This document shows positions 40,529-50,134 of a stretch of 64,000 bases of DNA, one piece after another (within the stretch, counting starts at the first letter, position 1; each line of letters begins with the position of its first letter). Where the stretch lies: assembly GCF_002101735.1 (NCBI RefSeq), contig NZ_LQPE01000085.1, positions 40,000 through 103,999 on the forward strand. Reading direction: 5' to 3'. The stretch comes from Mycobacterium kyorinense (GTDB lineage Bacteria; Actinomycetota; Actinomycetes; Mycobacteriales; Mycobacteriaceae). The translations under genes and the position numbers were made by a program. The notes under the pieces are model-generated. The model did not search any database. It worked only from the letters and a program-made list of their open reading frames with translations, and was not told where the DNA came from.

Positions 40529-42673
40529 TTAGGTGAGCGACGCCGGCGGGAGGAACCGGTCGCCGTACTTGGCCGCCAGCTCGCGGGCGCGGGCGACGAA
40601 GGCTTGCTTACCCGTGCCGTGCGCGCCCTCATAGCCGACCACGAACTGCGCGGTGCCACCGGTCCACGGCGGAAAGCCGATGCCCATGATCGAGCCGATG
40701 TTGGCGTCGGCGGTCGACGTCAGCACGCCCTCGTCGAGGCACTTCTGGGTTTCCAGCGCCTCGGCGAACAGCATCCGGTCGATCATGTCCTGCAGCGGCG
40801 GCTGCGACGAACCGGAGTTGAACGTCTCGCGCAGCCCCGGCCACAGGCCGACCCGCTTGCCGTCGGCGTACTCGTAGAAACCCTTGCCGGACAACCGGCT
40901 TGGCCGGCCCAGCTCGAGCATCTTCTCGACGACGGCCTCGGCCGGGTGCGGCTCGTACGTGCCGCCGGCGTCCTCGACACCCTTGCGGGTGGCGACCGCG
41001 ATCTTGTGCATCAGCTCCATGTTGAGCTCGTCGGAGAGCTGCAGCGGCGGCGCCGGGTAGCCGGCCTGCGAGCCGGCGTGCTCGATCGACGCAGGCTCCA
41101 CACCCTCGCCGAGCATCGCCAGAGCTTCGTTGACGAAGGTGCCGATCACGCGGGAGGTGAAGAAGCCGCGGCTGTCGTTGACCACGATCGGGGTCTTGCC
41201 GATGGCCAGCGTGTAGTCGAACACCCGGGCCAGCGCCTCGTCAGATGTCTTCTCGCCCTTGATGATTTCGACCAGCGGCATCTTGTCGACCGGCGAGAAG
41301 AAGTGGATGCCGATGAAGTCCTCTTGGCGCTTGACGCCGGTCGCCAGACCGGTGATCGGCAGCGTCGACGTGTTGGACCCGAGCAGCGCGTTGGGCTCGA
41401 CGATGTCCTCGATTTCCTGGAACACCTTGTGCTTGAGTTCCTGGTTCTCGAACACCGCCTCGATCACGAAGTCCACGCCGGCCAGGTCCGCAGCGTCTCC
41501 GGTCGGCTTGATCCGGTCCAGCAGCGCCTTGGACTTCTCCTCCGTCGTGCGACCGCGCTCCAGTGCCTTGGCCTCCAGCTTCTCCGAGTAACCCTTGCCC
41601 TTCTGCGCGGCTTCCAGGCTGACGTCCTTGAGCACCACGTCGAAGCCGGCCTTGGCCGACACGTAGGCGATCCCGGCGCCCATCATCCCGGCGCCCAGCA
41701 CGCCGATCTTCTTGATCGGGGTCTTGCCGATGCCGTCGGGCCGTGAGCCGCCGGAGTTGATGTGCTGCAGGTCGAAGAAGAACGCCTGGATCATGTTCTT
41801 GGCCACCTGAGAGGTGACCAGCGAAGCGAAATAACGGCTTTCGATGCGGGTGGCGGTGTCGAAGTCGACCTGCGCGCCCTCGACCGCGGCCGCCAGGATG
41901 GCCCGCGGCGCCGGCATCGGCGCGCCCTTGAGCTGCTTGCGCAGGTTCGACGGGAACGACGGCAGGATCGCCGCCAGCGACGGCGAGCTCGGGGTACCGC
42001 CAGGCATCTTGTAGCCCTTGGCATCCCACGGCTGCACGTGCGCATCCGGGTTGGCCTTGATCCACGCTTTGGCCGCGGGAACCAGCTCCTCGACCGTCGG
42101 CAACACCTCGTCGACCAGACCGACCTCCTTGGCCTTGGCCGGCTTGAACCGGGTGCCCTGGGCCAGCACCGTCACAAAAGCGTTCTGAATACCCAGCATT
42201 CGCACGGTGCGGGTCACCCCACCGCCACCGGGCAGCAGACCCAGCGTCACCTCGGGCAGCCCGATCTGGCTGCCCTTGACGTCGGCGGCAATGCGGTGAT
42301 GACACGCCAGCGCGATCTCCAGGCCGCCGCCCAAAGCAGCGCCGTTGATGGCGGCGACGACGGGCTTGCCGAAGGTCTCCAGGGTGCGCAGATCCTTCTT
42401 GACCCGCTCGACGGTGTCGAAGAACTGTCCCGCGTCCTCGGGCCGCGCCTTGACCATCGCGGTCAGGTCACCGCCGGCGAAGAAGGTCTTCTTGCCACTG
42501 GTGATCACCACACCGGTGATCGAGTCCTTCTCGGCGACAAGGCGTTCCACGGCCTTGCCCATCGACTCGATGTAGGCCTCGTTCATCACGTTGGCCGACC
42601 CCGACGGGTCGTCCATGGTCAGCGTGACGATGCCGTCGGAATCCTTGTCCCACTGGATGGTGTTCTCAGTCAT
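40529..42673 (-). CDS. fadB: Fatty-acid oxidation multifunctional enzyme FadB
   Basis: 714 aa from the ATG at 42673 (MTENTIQWDKDSDGIVTLTM). Trifunctional-alpha type: enoyl-CoA hydratase half with oxyanion-hole loops KKTFFAGGDLTAMV and GAALGGGLEIALACHHRIA, then a 3-hydroxyacyl-CoA dehydrogenase half with NAD site KIGVLGAGMMGAGIAYVSAK and FSPVDKMPLVEIIKGEKTS. The C-terminal 3HCDH domain is duplicated (SRGFFTSRVIGTFVNEALAML). It pairs with FadA, whose stop is 4 nt upstream of the fadB start. Confidence 0.96.
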   Translation of the reverse strand: MTENTIQWDKDSDGIVTLTMDDPSGSANVMNEAYIESMGKAVERLVAEKDSITGVVITSGKKTFFAGGDLTAMVKARPEDAGQFFDTVERVKKDLRTLETFGKPVVAAINGAALGGGLEIALACHHRIAADVKGSQIGLPEVTLGLLPGGGGVTRTVRMLGIQNAFVTVLAQGTRFKPAKAKEVGLVDEVLPTVEELVPAAKAWIKANPDAHVQPWDAKGYKMPGGTPSSPSLAAILPSFPSNLRKQLKGAPMPAPRAILAAAVEGAQVDFDTATRIESRYFASLVTSQVAKNMIQAFFFDLQHINSGGSRPDGIGKTPIKKIGVLGAGMMGAGIAYVSAKAGFDVVLKDVSLEAAQKGKGYSEKLEAKALERGRTTEEKSKALLDRIKPTGDAADLAGVDFVIEAVFENQELKHKVFQEIEDIVEPNALLGSNTSTLPITGLATGVKRQEDFIGIHFFSPVDKMPLVEIIKGEKTSDEALARVFDYTLAIGKTPIVVNDSRGFFTSRVIGTFVNEALAMLGEGVEPASIEHAGSQAGYPAPPLQLSDELNMELMHKIAVATRKGVEDAGGTYEPHPAEAVVEKMLELGRPSRLSGKGFYEYADGKRVGLWPGLRETFNSGSSQPPLQDMIDRMLFAEALETQKCLDEGVLTSTADANIGSIMGIGFPPWTGGTAQFVVGYEGAHGTGKQAFVARARELAAKYGDRFLPPASLT

Positions 42674-42677
42674 GGTC

Positions 42678-43889
42678 TTAAACCCTCTCGATGATGGTCG
42701 CGACGCCCATGCCGCCGCCGATGCACAACGTGACCAGCGCACGCCGCGCCCCCCGTCGCTCCAGCTCGTCGACCATGGTGCCCAGGATCATCGCCCCGGT
42801 GGCGCCCAGCGGGTGACCCATCGCGATCGCGCCGCCGTTGACGTTGAGCTTCTCGTCGGGAATGTTGAGGTCCTTCTGGAACTTCAGCACCACCGACGCG
42901 AACGCCTCGTTGAGCTCGAACAGGTCGATGTCGTCGACCGTCAGGCCGGCCCGGTCGAGCACCTTGCGGGTGGCCGGGGTGGGCCCGGTCAGCATGATCG
43001 TCGGCTCGGCGCCGCTGGTCGCGGTCGCCACGATGCGGGCCCGCGGGGTGAGACCTTGTGACTGGCCGGCCTTTTCACTACCGACCAGCACCAGCGCGGC
43101 GCCGTCGACAATGCCGGAGCTGTTGCCGCCGGTGTGGACGTGGTTGATCTTTTCCACCCAGTGGTACTTCTGCAGCGCCACGTCGTCGAAGCCGCCCAGT
43201 GCCGCAACACCTTCGAAAGCGGGCTTGAGCTTGGCCAGGCCCTCCATCGTCGTGTCGGGGCGCATGTGCTCGTCGTGGTCGAGGATCAGCAGACCGTTCT
43301 GGTCGCGGACCGGCACCACAGACTTGGCGAAGTAGCCGCCCGACCAGGCCGCCGCGGCCTTTTCCTGGCTGCGCAGCGCGTAGGCGTCGACGTCTTCCCG
43401 CGAGAACCCCTCGATGGTCGCGATCAGGTCAGCGCCAATACCTTGCGGGACGAAGCCCAAGTCGTAGTTGGTTGCCGGGTCCAACGCCCACGCCCCGCCG
43501 TCGGAGCCCATCGGCACCCGGCTCATCGACTCCACACCGCCGGCCAGCACCAGGTCGTCCCAGCCGGAGCGCACCTTCTGCGCGGCGGTGTTGACCGCCT
43601 CCAGGCCCGAGGCGCAGAACCGGTTGAGCTGCACGCCGCCGGTGGTGTCGGGCAGGCCGGCGGCCAGCACCGCGGTGCGGGCGATGTCGCCGCCCTGGTC
43701 GCCGACCGGCGAGACCACACCGAGGATGACGTCGCTGATCAGCGTCTCGTCCAGGTCGGGGAAGCGCTTGCGCAGTTCGTCGATCAGGCCGACCACCAGG
43801 TTCAGCGGCTTGACCTCGTGCAAAGACCCGTTTTTCTGCTTGCCGCGCGGTGTGCGGATGGCTTCATAAATGAAGGCTTCTTCGGACAT
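42678..43889 (-). CDS. fadA: Acetyl-CoA acetyltransferase FadA
   Basis: 403 aa from the ATG at 43889. A complete thiolase: nucleophile Cys in [19 protein letters not shown], His in [17 protein letters not shown] and the second Cys in [14 protein letters not shown]. It cleaves 3-ketoacyl-CoA in beta-oxidation and forms the classical fadA-fadB operon. Contrast the thiolase-like gene at 34096, which lacks the His and second Cys. Confidence 0.96.
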   Translation of the reverse strand: MSEEAFIYEAIRTPRGKQKNGSLHEVKPLNLVVGLIDELRKRFPDLDETLISDVILGVVSPVGDQGGDIARTAVLAAGLPDTTGGVQLNRFCASGLEAVNTAAQKVRSGWDDLVLAGGVESMSRVPMGSDGGAWALDPATNYDLGFVPQGIGADLIATIEGFSREDVDAYALRSQEKAAAAWSGGYFAKSVVPVRDQNGLLILDHDEHMRPDTTMEGLAKLKPAFEGVAALGGFDDVALQKYHWVEKINHVHTGGNSSGIVDGAALVLVGSEKAGQSQGLTPRARIVATATSGAEPTIMLTGPTPATRKVLDRAGLTVDDIDLFELNEAFASVVLKFQKDLNIPDEKLNVNGGAIAMGHPLGATGAMILGTMVDELERRGARRALVTLCIGGGMGVATIIERV

Positions 43890-43990
43890 GCCCGTCACCC
43901 TAACAGGACGGCCGATCAACCTGTTGGTTGGGCGGCCGCGGCGCCCAGCGTGCGGCTGGCTGCACGCTCGGCGTCCTAAGCTCGACGACC

Positions 43991-45157
43991 ATGACGGTGT
44001 CGCGACTGCGGCCATACGCGACGACGGTGTTCGCCGAGATGTCGGCGCTGGCCGCGCGCATCGGTGCGGTCAACCTCGGGCAGGGTTTCCCCGACGAGGA
44101 CGGCCCGCCGGGGATGCTCAAGGCCGCGCAGGACGCCATCGCCGACGGGGTCAACCAGTACCCGCCGGGCATCGGTGTCCCAGAGCTGCGCCACGCGATC
44201 GCCGCGCAACGCAGGCGGCATTTCGGCGTCGACTACGACCCCGACACCGAGGCGCTGGTGACCGTCGGGGCCACCGAGGCGATCGCGGCCGCGGTGCTCG
44301 GGCTGGTCGAGCCCGGCGACGAGGTCATCCTGATCCAGCCGTTCTACGACTCCTACTCGCCGGTGGTGGCGATGGCCGGCGCGCAGCGGGTCGTGGTGCC
44401 GCTGGTGCCCGACGGCCGCGGGTTCGCCCTGGACACCGCCGCGCTGCGGCGTGCGGTGACGCCGCGCACCAGGGCGTTGATCGTCAACTCGCCGCACAAC
44501 CCGACAGGCATGGTGCTGACGGCGGAGGAACTCGCGGCCATCGCCGAAATCGCAGTCGCCGCAGACTTACTGGTCATCACGGACGAGGTCTATGAGCACT
44601 TGGTCTTCGACGGCCGCGAGCATCTTCCGCCGGCCACCTACGCCGGCATGGCCGAGCGCACGATCACCATCTCCAGTGCCGCCAAGATGTTCAACTGCAC
44701 CGGCTGGAAGATCGGATGGGCTTGCGGCCCAAGCGAACTCATCGCCGGTGTGCGGTCGGCCAAGCAGTACCTGAGCTATGTGGGCGGCGCGCCGTTTCAG
44801 CCGGCCGTGGCGCACGCCCTCGACACCGAGGACCATTGGGTGGGCGCGCTGCGCACGTCGCTGCAGCAACGGCGTGACCGGCTGGCCAATGGCCTGGCCG
44901 AAATCGGCTTCGAGGTTCACGACAGCGCGGGCACCTACTTCCTGTGCGCCGACCCGCGACCGTTGGGCTACGACGACAGCACGGCGTTCTGCGCCGCCCT
45001 GCCCGAACGCGCGGGTGTGGCGGCCATCCCGATGTCGGCATTCTGCGACCCGGCGGTCGGCGGGCCGTGGAATCACTTGGTGCGCTTCACCTTTGCCAAG
45101 CGCGACGACACACTCGACGAAGCCATCCGCCGGCTGGCAACCCTACGCCGGCCCTAG
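43991..45157 (+). CDS. dapC: N-succinyldiaminopimelate aminotransferase DapC
   Basis: 388 aa from the ATG at 43991. Class I aminotransferase: [34 protein letters not shown], and the PLP lysine in [17 protein letters not shown]. Acts in lysine/meso-diaminopimelate synthesis. The neighbour order fadA-dapC matches M. tuberculosis Rv0858c. It overlaps the convergent SRPBCC gene by 4 nt. A kynurenine-aminotransferase-like activity cannot be excluded from sequence alone. Confidence 0.9.
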   Translation: MTVSRLRPYATTVFAEMSALAARIGAVNLGQGFPDEDGPPGMLKAAQDAIADGVNQYPPGIGVPELRHAIAAQRRRHFGVDYDPDTEALVTVGATEAIAAAVLGLVEPGDEVILIQPFYDSYSPVVAMAGAQRVVVPLVPDGRGFALDTAALRRAVTPRTRALIVNSPHNPTGMVLTAEELAAIAEIAVAADLLVITDEVYEHLVFDGREHLPPATYAGMAERTITISSAAKMFNCTGWKIGWACGPSELIAGVRSAKQYLSYVGGAPFQPAVAHALDTEDHWVGALRTSLQQRRDRLANGLAEIGFEVHDSAGTYFLCADPRPLGYDDSTAFCAALPERAGVAAIPMSAFCDPAVGGPWNHLVRFTFAKRDDTLDEAIRRLATLRRP

Positions 45158-45588
45158 CCGCCCATCACCCGCTTACGCAGGCCCTCGGTCGCGGTGCCCA
45201 ACACGATGTTGCTGGCCCGCTTGACGAGGAACTCCGGAACCGGCCCCGACGGTTCGACCGTGATCGCGAAACGCACCCGCGTCTTGTCGACGCCTTCACG
45301 TTGCAGCGTGTACTCGACGTGCTGGCCGCGCTGCTGGAAGGTCTCTTCGGCATCCCAGACCACCCAGTCCGGGCCCCAGTGGTATTCGAGGATCTCCTTG
45401 TCGACCAGCCCGAAAATCTTGATGGTGGCCCGCACGTGGTGGGGCCGGCCGTCTTCGTAGCGGTCGAGCACCTCGACGCGTTTGTGCACCGGCGACCACG
45501 ACGTCAACGTGCTGATGTCGGCCAGCGCCTCCATCACCACCTCCGGCGGTGCGTCGATGACGATTTCCCGTGACGCTCGGACGGCCAC
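45154..45588 (-). CDS. SRPBCC protein, copy 1 (Rv0857-like)
   Basis: 144 aa helix-grip fold: VRASREIVIDAPPEVVMEAL, SWSPVHKRVEVLDRYEDG, EYHWGPDWVVWDAEETF and a C-terminal helix LVKRASNIVLGTATEGLRKRV. It is very similar along its whole length to the next gene, 8 nt upstream on the same strand, so the pair is a tandem duplication. The family binds lipid-like ligands; no enzyme activity is known. Confidence 0.9.
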   Translation of the reverse strand: MAVRASREIVIDAPPEVVMEALADISTLTSWSPVHKRVEVLDRYEDGRPHHVRATIKIFGLVDKEILEYHWGPDWVVWDAEETFQQRGQHVEYTLQREGVDKTRVRFAITVEPSGPVPEFLVKRASNIVLGTATEGLRKRVMGG

Positions 45589-45596
45589 GTCGGCGC

Positions 45597-46052
45597 CTAA
45601 TTCCGCCGATCCGAACCGACGGCACCCGTGACACGTCTGCGCAGTCCTTCGGTCGCGGCGTTGAGGATCTTCTTGCGGGCCCGGTTGATGAGGAACTCCG
45701 GCAGCGGCGCCGACGGTTCCAGCGTGACGTCGAAGCGCACGCGTGTCTTGTCGAGTCCCTCACGGCGCAACGTGTACTCGACGTGCTGGCCGTGCTGATG
45801 AAGGGTCTTCTCGGCGTCCCACACCACCCAGTCAGGACCCCAGTGGTATTCGAGCACTTCCTTGTCGACGATGCCGACCACCTTGACGGTGACCTTCACG
45901 TGGTGCGGCCGGCCGTCGGGATAGGTGTCGATGACTTCGGCGCGCTTGTGTACCGACGACCAAGACGGCACCGCGCCAATGTCGGCCAGCGCCTCCATGA
46001 TTGCTTCCGGCGGCGCGTCGATGACAATTTCCCGCGATGCTCGTACGGCCAC
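45597..46052 (-). CDS. SRPBCC protein, copy 2 (Rv0856-like)
   Basis: 151 aa from the GTG at 46052. Shares VRASREIVIDAPPE, DGRPHHV, VDKE-LEYHWGPDWVVWDAE, GQHVEYTL and DKTRVRF with copy 1; differs mainly in the first helix and the C-terminal tail (GAVGSDRRN). The frame runs on upstream to 46577 antisense to far, which is a shadow. It lies 47 nt after the far stop. Confidence 0.9.
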   Translation of the reverse strand: MAVRASREIVIDAPPEAIMEALADIGAVPSWSSVHKRAEVIDTYPDGRPHHVKVTVKVVGIVDKEVLEYHWGPDWVVWDAEKTLHQHGQHVEYTLRREGLDKTRVRFDVTLEPSAPLPEFLINRARKKILNAATEGLRRRVTGAVGSDRRN

Positions 46053-46099
46053 TGTCCCCAACGTAGCCCCGCGGCCGCGCGCAGACGGCAGATCCGCGA

Positions 46100-47173
46100 T
46101 TACCAGCCGATTTCGTCCAACGGTGTGGTGCCCGCCGGCGGCGCCCCGACGGCTGCGGCCGGGGTGCGGGAGAACCGCGGCGCCGGCGCCGCCTGCTCGA
46201 CACCGTGGGCGCGGATCACGGTGGCGCGTGCGGTCATGTGCGGATCGGCGGCCGCTTCGCTCCACGTCAGCACCGGGGTGACGCACGCGTCGGTGCCCGC
46301 GAAAATCTCGGCCCATTCGTCGCGGGTCTTGGTGGCGAACCGCTCGGTGAACATCTCGAGCATGTGTGGATACGACCCGATCTCGAGTTGACCGGGCACC
46401 TCGTCGGCGCAGAAGCCGAGCCCGGCCAGCAATGCGGCGAAGAACTGCGGCTCGATCGCGCCGACGGCCACGTACTTGCCGTCGGCGGTCTCGTAGCAGC
46501 GGTAGAAGGGGGCGCCGCCGTCGAGCAGGAACGACTCGCGTTGGTCGCGCAGCGCGCCGGTCGACTTCATGGTCCACATCATCTGCGCCAGCACGCTCAC
46601 GCCGTCGACCATCGCGGCGTCGATCACCTGGCCTCGCCCCGAGCGCTCCCGTTCGTACAGCGCGGCGACGATGCCCAGCAGCACGAACATCGACCCGCCG
46701 CCGAAGTCGGCCACCAGGTTCAGCGGCGGCATCGGCGGCCGGTCGCGGTAGCCGAGCGCCGACAGCACGCCGGTCTGCGACAGGTAGTTGATGTCGTGGC
46801 CGGCCGTGGCGGCCCGCGGCCCGTCCTGGCCCCAGCCGGTGATCCGCGCGAAGATCAGCCGCGCGTTGACCGCCGCGCAGTCGTCGGGACCGATCCCGAG
46901 CCGCTCACAGGTGCCGGGCCGAAAGCAGTCCAGCAGCACGTCGGCCTTGGCGACCAAGTCCAGCAACAGCTGCGGCTGCGTCTTGACGTCGAGGTCGACG
47001 CTCCGCTTGCCGCGGTGCAGCAAGTCGCGATCCTCGGCCGGCATGCTGAGCCCACCCGGCCGGCGCACCCGCACCACGTCGGCGCCGAGGTCGGCCAGCA
47101 CCATGCCGGCGTGCGGTCCCGGCCCGATGCCGCCGAGTTCGACGACCCGCACACCGGCCAACGGGCCGGTCAC
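46100..47173 (-). CDS. far: Fatty-acyl-CoA racemase Far (class III CoA-transferase family)
   Basis: 357 aa from the GTG at 47173 (GTGA overlap with the upstream SRPBCC stop). The residues that in M. tuberculosis alpha-methylacyl-CoA racemase do catalysis are at the same numbers here: His126 (AGHDINY), Asn152 and Asp156 (LNLVADFGGG) and Glu241 (VGAIEPQF). So it is probably a racemase that interconverts 2-methylacyl-CoA epimers, needed for beta-oxidation of methyl-branched chains. N-terminal VRVVELGGIGPGPHAGMVLADLGADVVRV is the family start. Confidence 0.92.
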   Translation of the reverse strand: MTGPLAGVRVVELGGIGPGPHAGMVLADLGADVVRVRRPGGLSMPAEDRDLLHRGKRSVDLDVKTQPQLLLDLVAKADVLLDCFRPGTCERLGIGPDDCAAVNARLIFARITGWGQDGPRAATAGHDINYLSQTGVLSALGYRDRPPMPPLNLVADFGGGSMFVLLGIVAALYERERSGRGQVIDAAMVDGVSVLAQMMWTMKSTGALRDQRESFLLDGGAPFYRCYETADGKYVAVGAIEPQFFAALLAGLGFCADEVPGQLEIGSYPHMLEMFTERFATKTRDEWAEIFAGTDACVTPVLTWSEAAADPHMTARATVIRAHGVEQAAPAPRFSRTPAAAVGAPPAGTTPLDEIGW

Positions 47174-47613
47174 TTGCCTTTCTTCACGCTCAGCACACGC
47201 TTACGCAATCCCTCGGTGGAGGTGTCCATCACTCCTTTGATGGTGCGCTTGAGCAGAAACCCCGGCAGCGGCACCATCGGGTCGATCGTGATGTTGAACT
47301 TCACCCGGGTCTTGTCCCCTTCCGGGATCAGCGTGTACGTGGCGTCCTGCGCGCGCTGCTGGCCGGCGCTGACCAGCGTCCAGCTGACCGTGTTCTCGCC
47401 CCAGGTGTAAGCCACGACCTGCTCGTCGGTGATGCCGGCCGCTTTGACCTTCATCTTCGCCACGCTGGGCCGCCCGTCGTCGCCCCGCTCGACCACCTCC
47501 GAGCTCTGGTGCGACGACGACCACTCGGTCAGCGACTCGAGATCGGCAATGACGTCCATGATCTCTTCGGGGGTCGCTTCAATGACAACTTCGCGGGATT
47601 CCTTGATGGCCAT
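47170..47613 (-). CDS. SRPBCC protein (Rv0854-like)
   Basis: 147 aa from the ATG at 47613, the length I recall for Rv0854; a GTG at 47622 is an alternative. Same fold and signatures as the pair at 45154-46052 (ESREVVIEATPEEIMDVIADL, EWSSSHQSSEVVERGDDG, TRVKFNITIDP) but clearly more diverged. It is translationally coupled to far. Confidence 0.9.
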   Translation of the reverse strand: MAIKESREVVIEATPEEIMDVIADLESLTEWSSSHQSSEVVERGDDGRPSVAKMKVKAAGITDEQVVAYTWGENTVSWTLVSAGQQRAQDATYTLIPEGDKTRVKFNITIDPMVPLPGFLLKRTIKGVMDTSTEGLRKRVLSVKKGK

Positions 47614-47678
47614 GGTCCGCACCCTAGCGAGGCGGCGTCTGATCTGGGGTGTTTTCGGCTCGGCGTACCGTCGTTGCC

Positions 47679-49349
47679 GTGACTGCTGCCTACACCGTCG
47701 GTGACTACCTGCTCGACCGTCTCGCCGAACTCGGCGTCTCCGAAATCTTCGGTGTTCCCGGCGACTACAACCTGGAGTTCCTCGACCACATCGTGGCCCG
47801 CCCAGAGGTCCGGTGGGTCGGCACCGCCAACGAGCTCAACGCCGGCTACGCCGCGGACGGTTACGGGCGACTGCGCGGGATGTCCGCTGTGGTAACCACA
47901 TTCGGTGTCGGCGAGCTTTCGGCAACCAACGCGATCGCGGGCAGCTACGCCGAGCACGTGCCGGTGCTGCACATCGTCGGCGGGCCGTCCAAAGACGCGC
48001 AGGGCACCCGTCGCGCGCTGCATCATTCGCTGGGCGACGGCGATTTCGAGCACTTCCTGCGGATGAGTCGGGAAATCACTTGCGCGCAAGCCAATCTCAT
48101 GCCGGCGACGGCGACAAGGGAAATCGACCGGGTGCTGTGCGAGGTGCGGGAGCAGAAGCGGCCCGGCTATCTGCTGCTACCCACCGACGTGGCGCGCTTC
48201 GAAGTCGAGCGGCCCACCGCACCGCTGCCGCGCTATGCCGGCGGCACCAGCCCCCGTGCGCTGGCTCATTTCACCGAAGCCGCAACAGAACTCATCGCCG
48301 ATCACCAGCTGACGGTGCTCGCCGACTACCTGGTGCATCGACTGGACGCGGTTTCTCACCTCGAGGCGCTGCTGGCCGCCGACGAGGTGCCGCACGCCAC
48401 CTTGATGTGGGGCAAAAGCCTGGTCGACGAGAGCTCCCCCAATTTCCTGGGGATCTACGCCGGGGCGGCCAGCGACGAACCGGTTCGGCGCGCAATCGAA
48501 GAAGCGCCGGTGCTACTGACGGCCGGGGTCGTGTTCACCGACATGGTCAGCGGTTTCTTCAGCCAGCGCATCGATCCCGCGCGCACCATCGACATCGGAG
48601 CGCAGCAGAGCACCGTCGGCACCGCGGTGTTCGCGCCGCTGGAGATGGAGGCGGCGCTGGACGCCGTGACCGCCATCCTCACCCGGCGCGGGGTCACCTC
48701 GCCGCCGGTGGCCTCGACGCATAATGGTGTGCCGCCACAGCTTCCGCCGCCCGAGACAGCGCTCACCCAGAAAGCGTTGTGGGACAGGTTCTGTCAAGCG
48801 CTGACGCCCGGAAATGTGGTGCTGGCCGACCAGGGCACGTCGTTCTACGGCATGGCGGGTCATCGGCTGCCACGCGGGGTGACTTTCATCGGCCAACCGC
48901 TGTGGGGTTCGATCGGCTACACGCTGCCCGCCACGCTCGGCGCAGGGCTGGCGCATCGCGACCGCCGGCCGGTGCTGCTGATCGGCGACGGGGCCGCGCA
49001 GTTGACCGTGCAGGAACTGGGCACCTTCTCCCGCGAAGGACTCTCACCGGTGATCGTGGTGGTCAACAACGACGGCTATACGGTCGAGCGGATGATTCAC
49101 GGAAAGACGGCCCCCTACAACGACATTGTGCGCTGGGACTGGGCCGAGATCCCCAACGCGCTGGGCGTGACCAACCACCTGACATTCCGCGCACCTACCT
49201 ACGGTGAACTCGACGCGGCGCTCACCGCCGCGGCCGACCATCAAGACCGGATGGTGCTCATCGAGGCTGTCGTGCCGCGCCTCGACGTCCCGGATCTGCT
49301 GGCCGAACTGACCAAACCGACGTCACCGGACGGGAGCGCGCGTCGCTGA
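47679..49349 (+). CDS. kdc: Thiamine-diphosphate-dependent 2-keto acid decarboxylase
   Basis: 556 aa from the GTG at 47679. N-terminal ThDP pyrimidine domain with [18 protein letters not shown] and catalytic Glu in [17 protein letters not shown]; conserved [17 protein letters not shown]-terminal ThDP pyrophosphate motif [10 protein letters not shown] to VNNDGYTVE. It matches the mycobacterial KDC (Rv0853c) that decarboxylates branched-chain and aromatic keto acids. Overlaps the convergent bfd gene by 27 nt. Confidence 0.95.
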   Translation: MTAAYTVGDYLLDRLAELGVSEIFGVPGDYNLEFLDHIVARPEVRWVGTANELNAGYAADGYGRLRGMSAVVTTFGVGELSATNAIAGSYAEHVPVLHIVGGPSKDAQGTRRALHHSLGDGDFEHFLRMSREITCAQANLMPATATREIDRVLCEVREQKRPGYLLLPTDVARFEVERPTAPLPRYAGGTSPRALAHFTEAATELIADHQLTVLADYLVHRLDAVSHLEALLAADEVPHATLMWGKSLVDESSPNFLGIYAGAASDEPVRRAIEEAPVLLTAGVVFTDMVSGFFSQRIDPARTIDIGAQQSTVGTAVFAPLEMEAALDAVTAILTRRGVTSPPVASTHNGVPPQLPPPETALTQKALWDRFCQALTPGNVVLADQGTSFYGMAGHRLPRGVTFIGQPLWGSIGYTLPATLGAGLAHRDRRPVLLIGDGAAQLTVQELGTFSREGLSPVIVVVNNDGYTVERMIHGKTAPYNDIVRWDWAEIPNALGVTNHLTFRAPTYGELDAALTAAADHQDRMVLIEAVVPRLDVPDLLAELTKPTSPDGSARR

Positions 49350-49499
49350 GTGGAGGATTGCGCGCAGCGTGTGCCGGCAGCGGCCGCAGTCGGCGCCGGC
49401 GCCGCAAGCCTCCGCGATCTGCTTGGTGCTCGACGCGCCTTGGGCCACAACCTCGGCCACCTTGTTGTTGGTGATCCCGTTGCAGAGGCAGACGTACAT
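49323..49499 (-). CDS. Bacterioferritin-associated ferredoxin (Bfd-like)
   Basis: 58 aa. It starts at the ATG at 49499, overlapping the upstream stop by 1 nt. [2Fe-2S] ligands Cys4, Cys6, Cys38 and Cys41 ([16 protein letters not shown], then [13 protein letters not shown]) fit the BFD fold. Normally it reduces iron in bacterioferritin to release it; here no bacterioferritin is adjacent, and it ends an operon with a hypothetical protein, FadD and an amidohydrolase, so it may be a redox partner for something else. Confidence 0.88.
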   Translation of the reverse strand: MYVCLCNGITNNKVAEVVAQGASSTKQIAEACGAGADCGRCRHTLRAILHSATRAPVR

Positions 49500-50134
49500 C
49501 AACGCCCTGCCTCGATACGCATCACGTCGACGAATCTGCCGACGAACAACGGTGGGTAGGCGCCCACTCCCGGCCCACTCATCCACTCGGCCGCCGGGTC
49601 GGGTTGCTCGATCCAGCGCTGTGCCGTCGTCTCGTCGTCGAACTCCTGCAGGATCATCACTTCCTGCCCGTCGTCGAAAGCCTGGAACAGCCACGTCTTT
49701 CGGATGCCCGCGGCGCTGAACCGGTCCCAGGCGGCCCGGACCCGGGCGGTCAGCGTGGCCACGCTGTCGACCGGCGCGACGGCGGCCAGCACGATTCCGG
49801 GCGCATGCGGCTCCGAAGCGCGGGACGAGTCGAACCGTTCGACGATTTCGCCGGCGAACACCGCCGGAATGTCGTTCACTCCCACTGCGTCGAACCAGTC
49901 GAAGAACACCCGCGACCGCAGCAGCTCGACGATCGGCTCCCGGCTGCGCACACCGATCGTCACCAGGACGCGGCCATAGTCCTGGGTCGACTTGTAGAGC
50001 AGCACATGATGCGCGCCGATGTCGGCGAGCGCCGATTTGCGCCGTTGCAGCAGTGGCCACACCCGGTCCGGATCGGGCACCCGGTAATCCGACGCGAGCA
50101 CCATCGAATGCGAGTTGAGGTCCGCGGTGCTCAC
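49499..50134 (-). CDS. Conserved hypothetical protein in amidohydrolase-FadD operon
   Basis: 211 aa, starting MSTADLNSHSMVLASDYRVP. No recognised motif; the strand pattern (HHVLLYKSTQDYGRVLVTIGV and KTWLFQAFDDGQEVMILQEF) suggests a duplicated ferredoxin-like alpha/beta dimer fold, as in ABM-type monooxygenases, but without identifiable catalytic residues. Translationally coupled to FadD on one side (ATGA) and to Bfd on the other. Confidence 0.8.
   Translation of the reverse strand: MSTADLNSHSMVLASDYRVPDPDRVWPLLQRRKSALADIGAHHVLLYKSTQDYGRVLVTIGVRSREPIVELLRSRVFFDWFDAVGVNDIPAVFAGEIVERFDSSRASEPHAPGIVLAAVAPVDSVATLTARVRAAWDRFSAAGIRKTWLFQAFDDGQEVMILQEFDDETTAQRWIEQPDPAAEWMSGPGVGAYPPLFVGRFVDVMRIEAGR

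Noticed and set aside
45154..46052. One gene split by a frameshift (two SRPBCC copies)
   Set aside because: Each copy is a complete helix-grip domain with its own start and stop, so it is a duplication.
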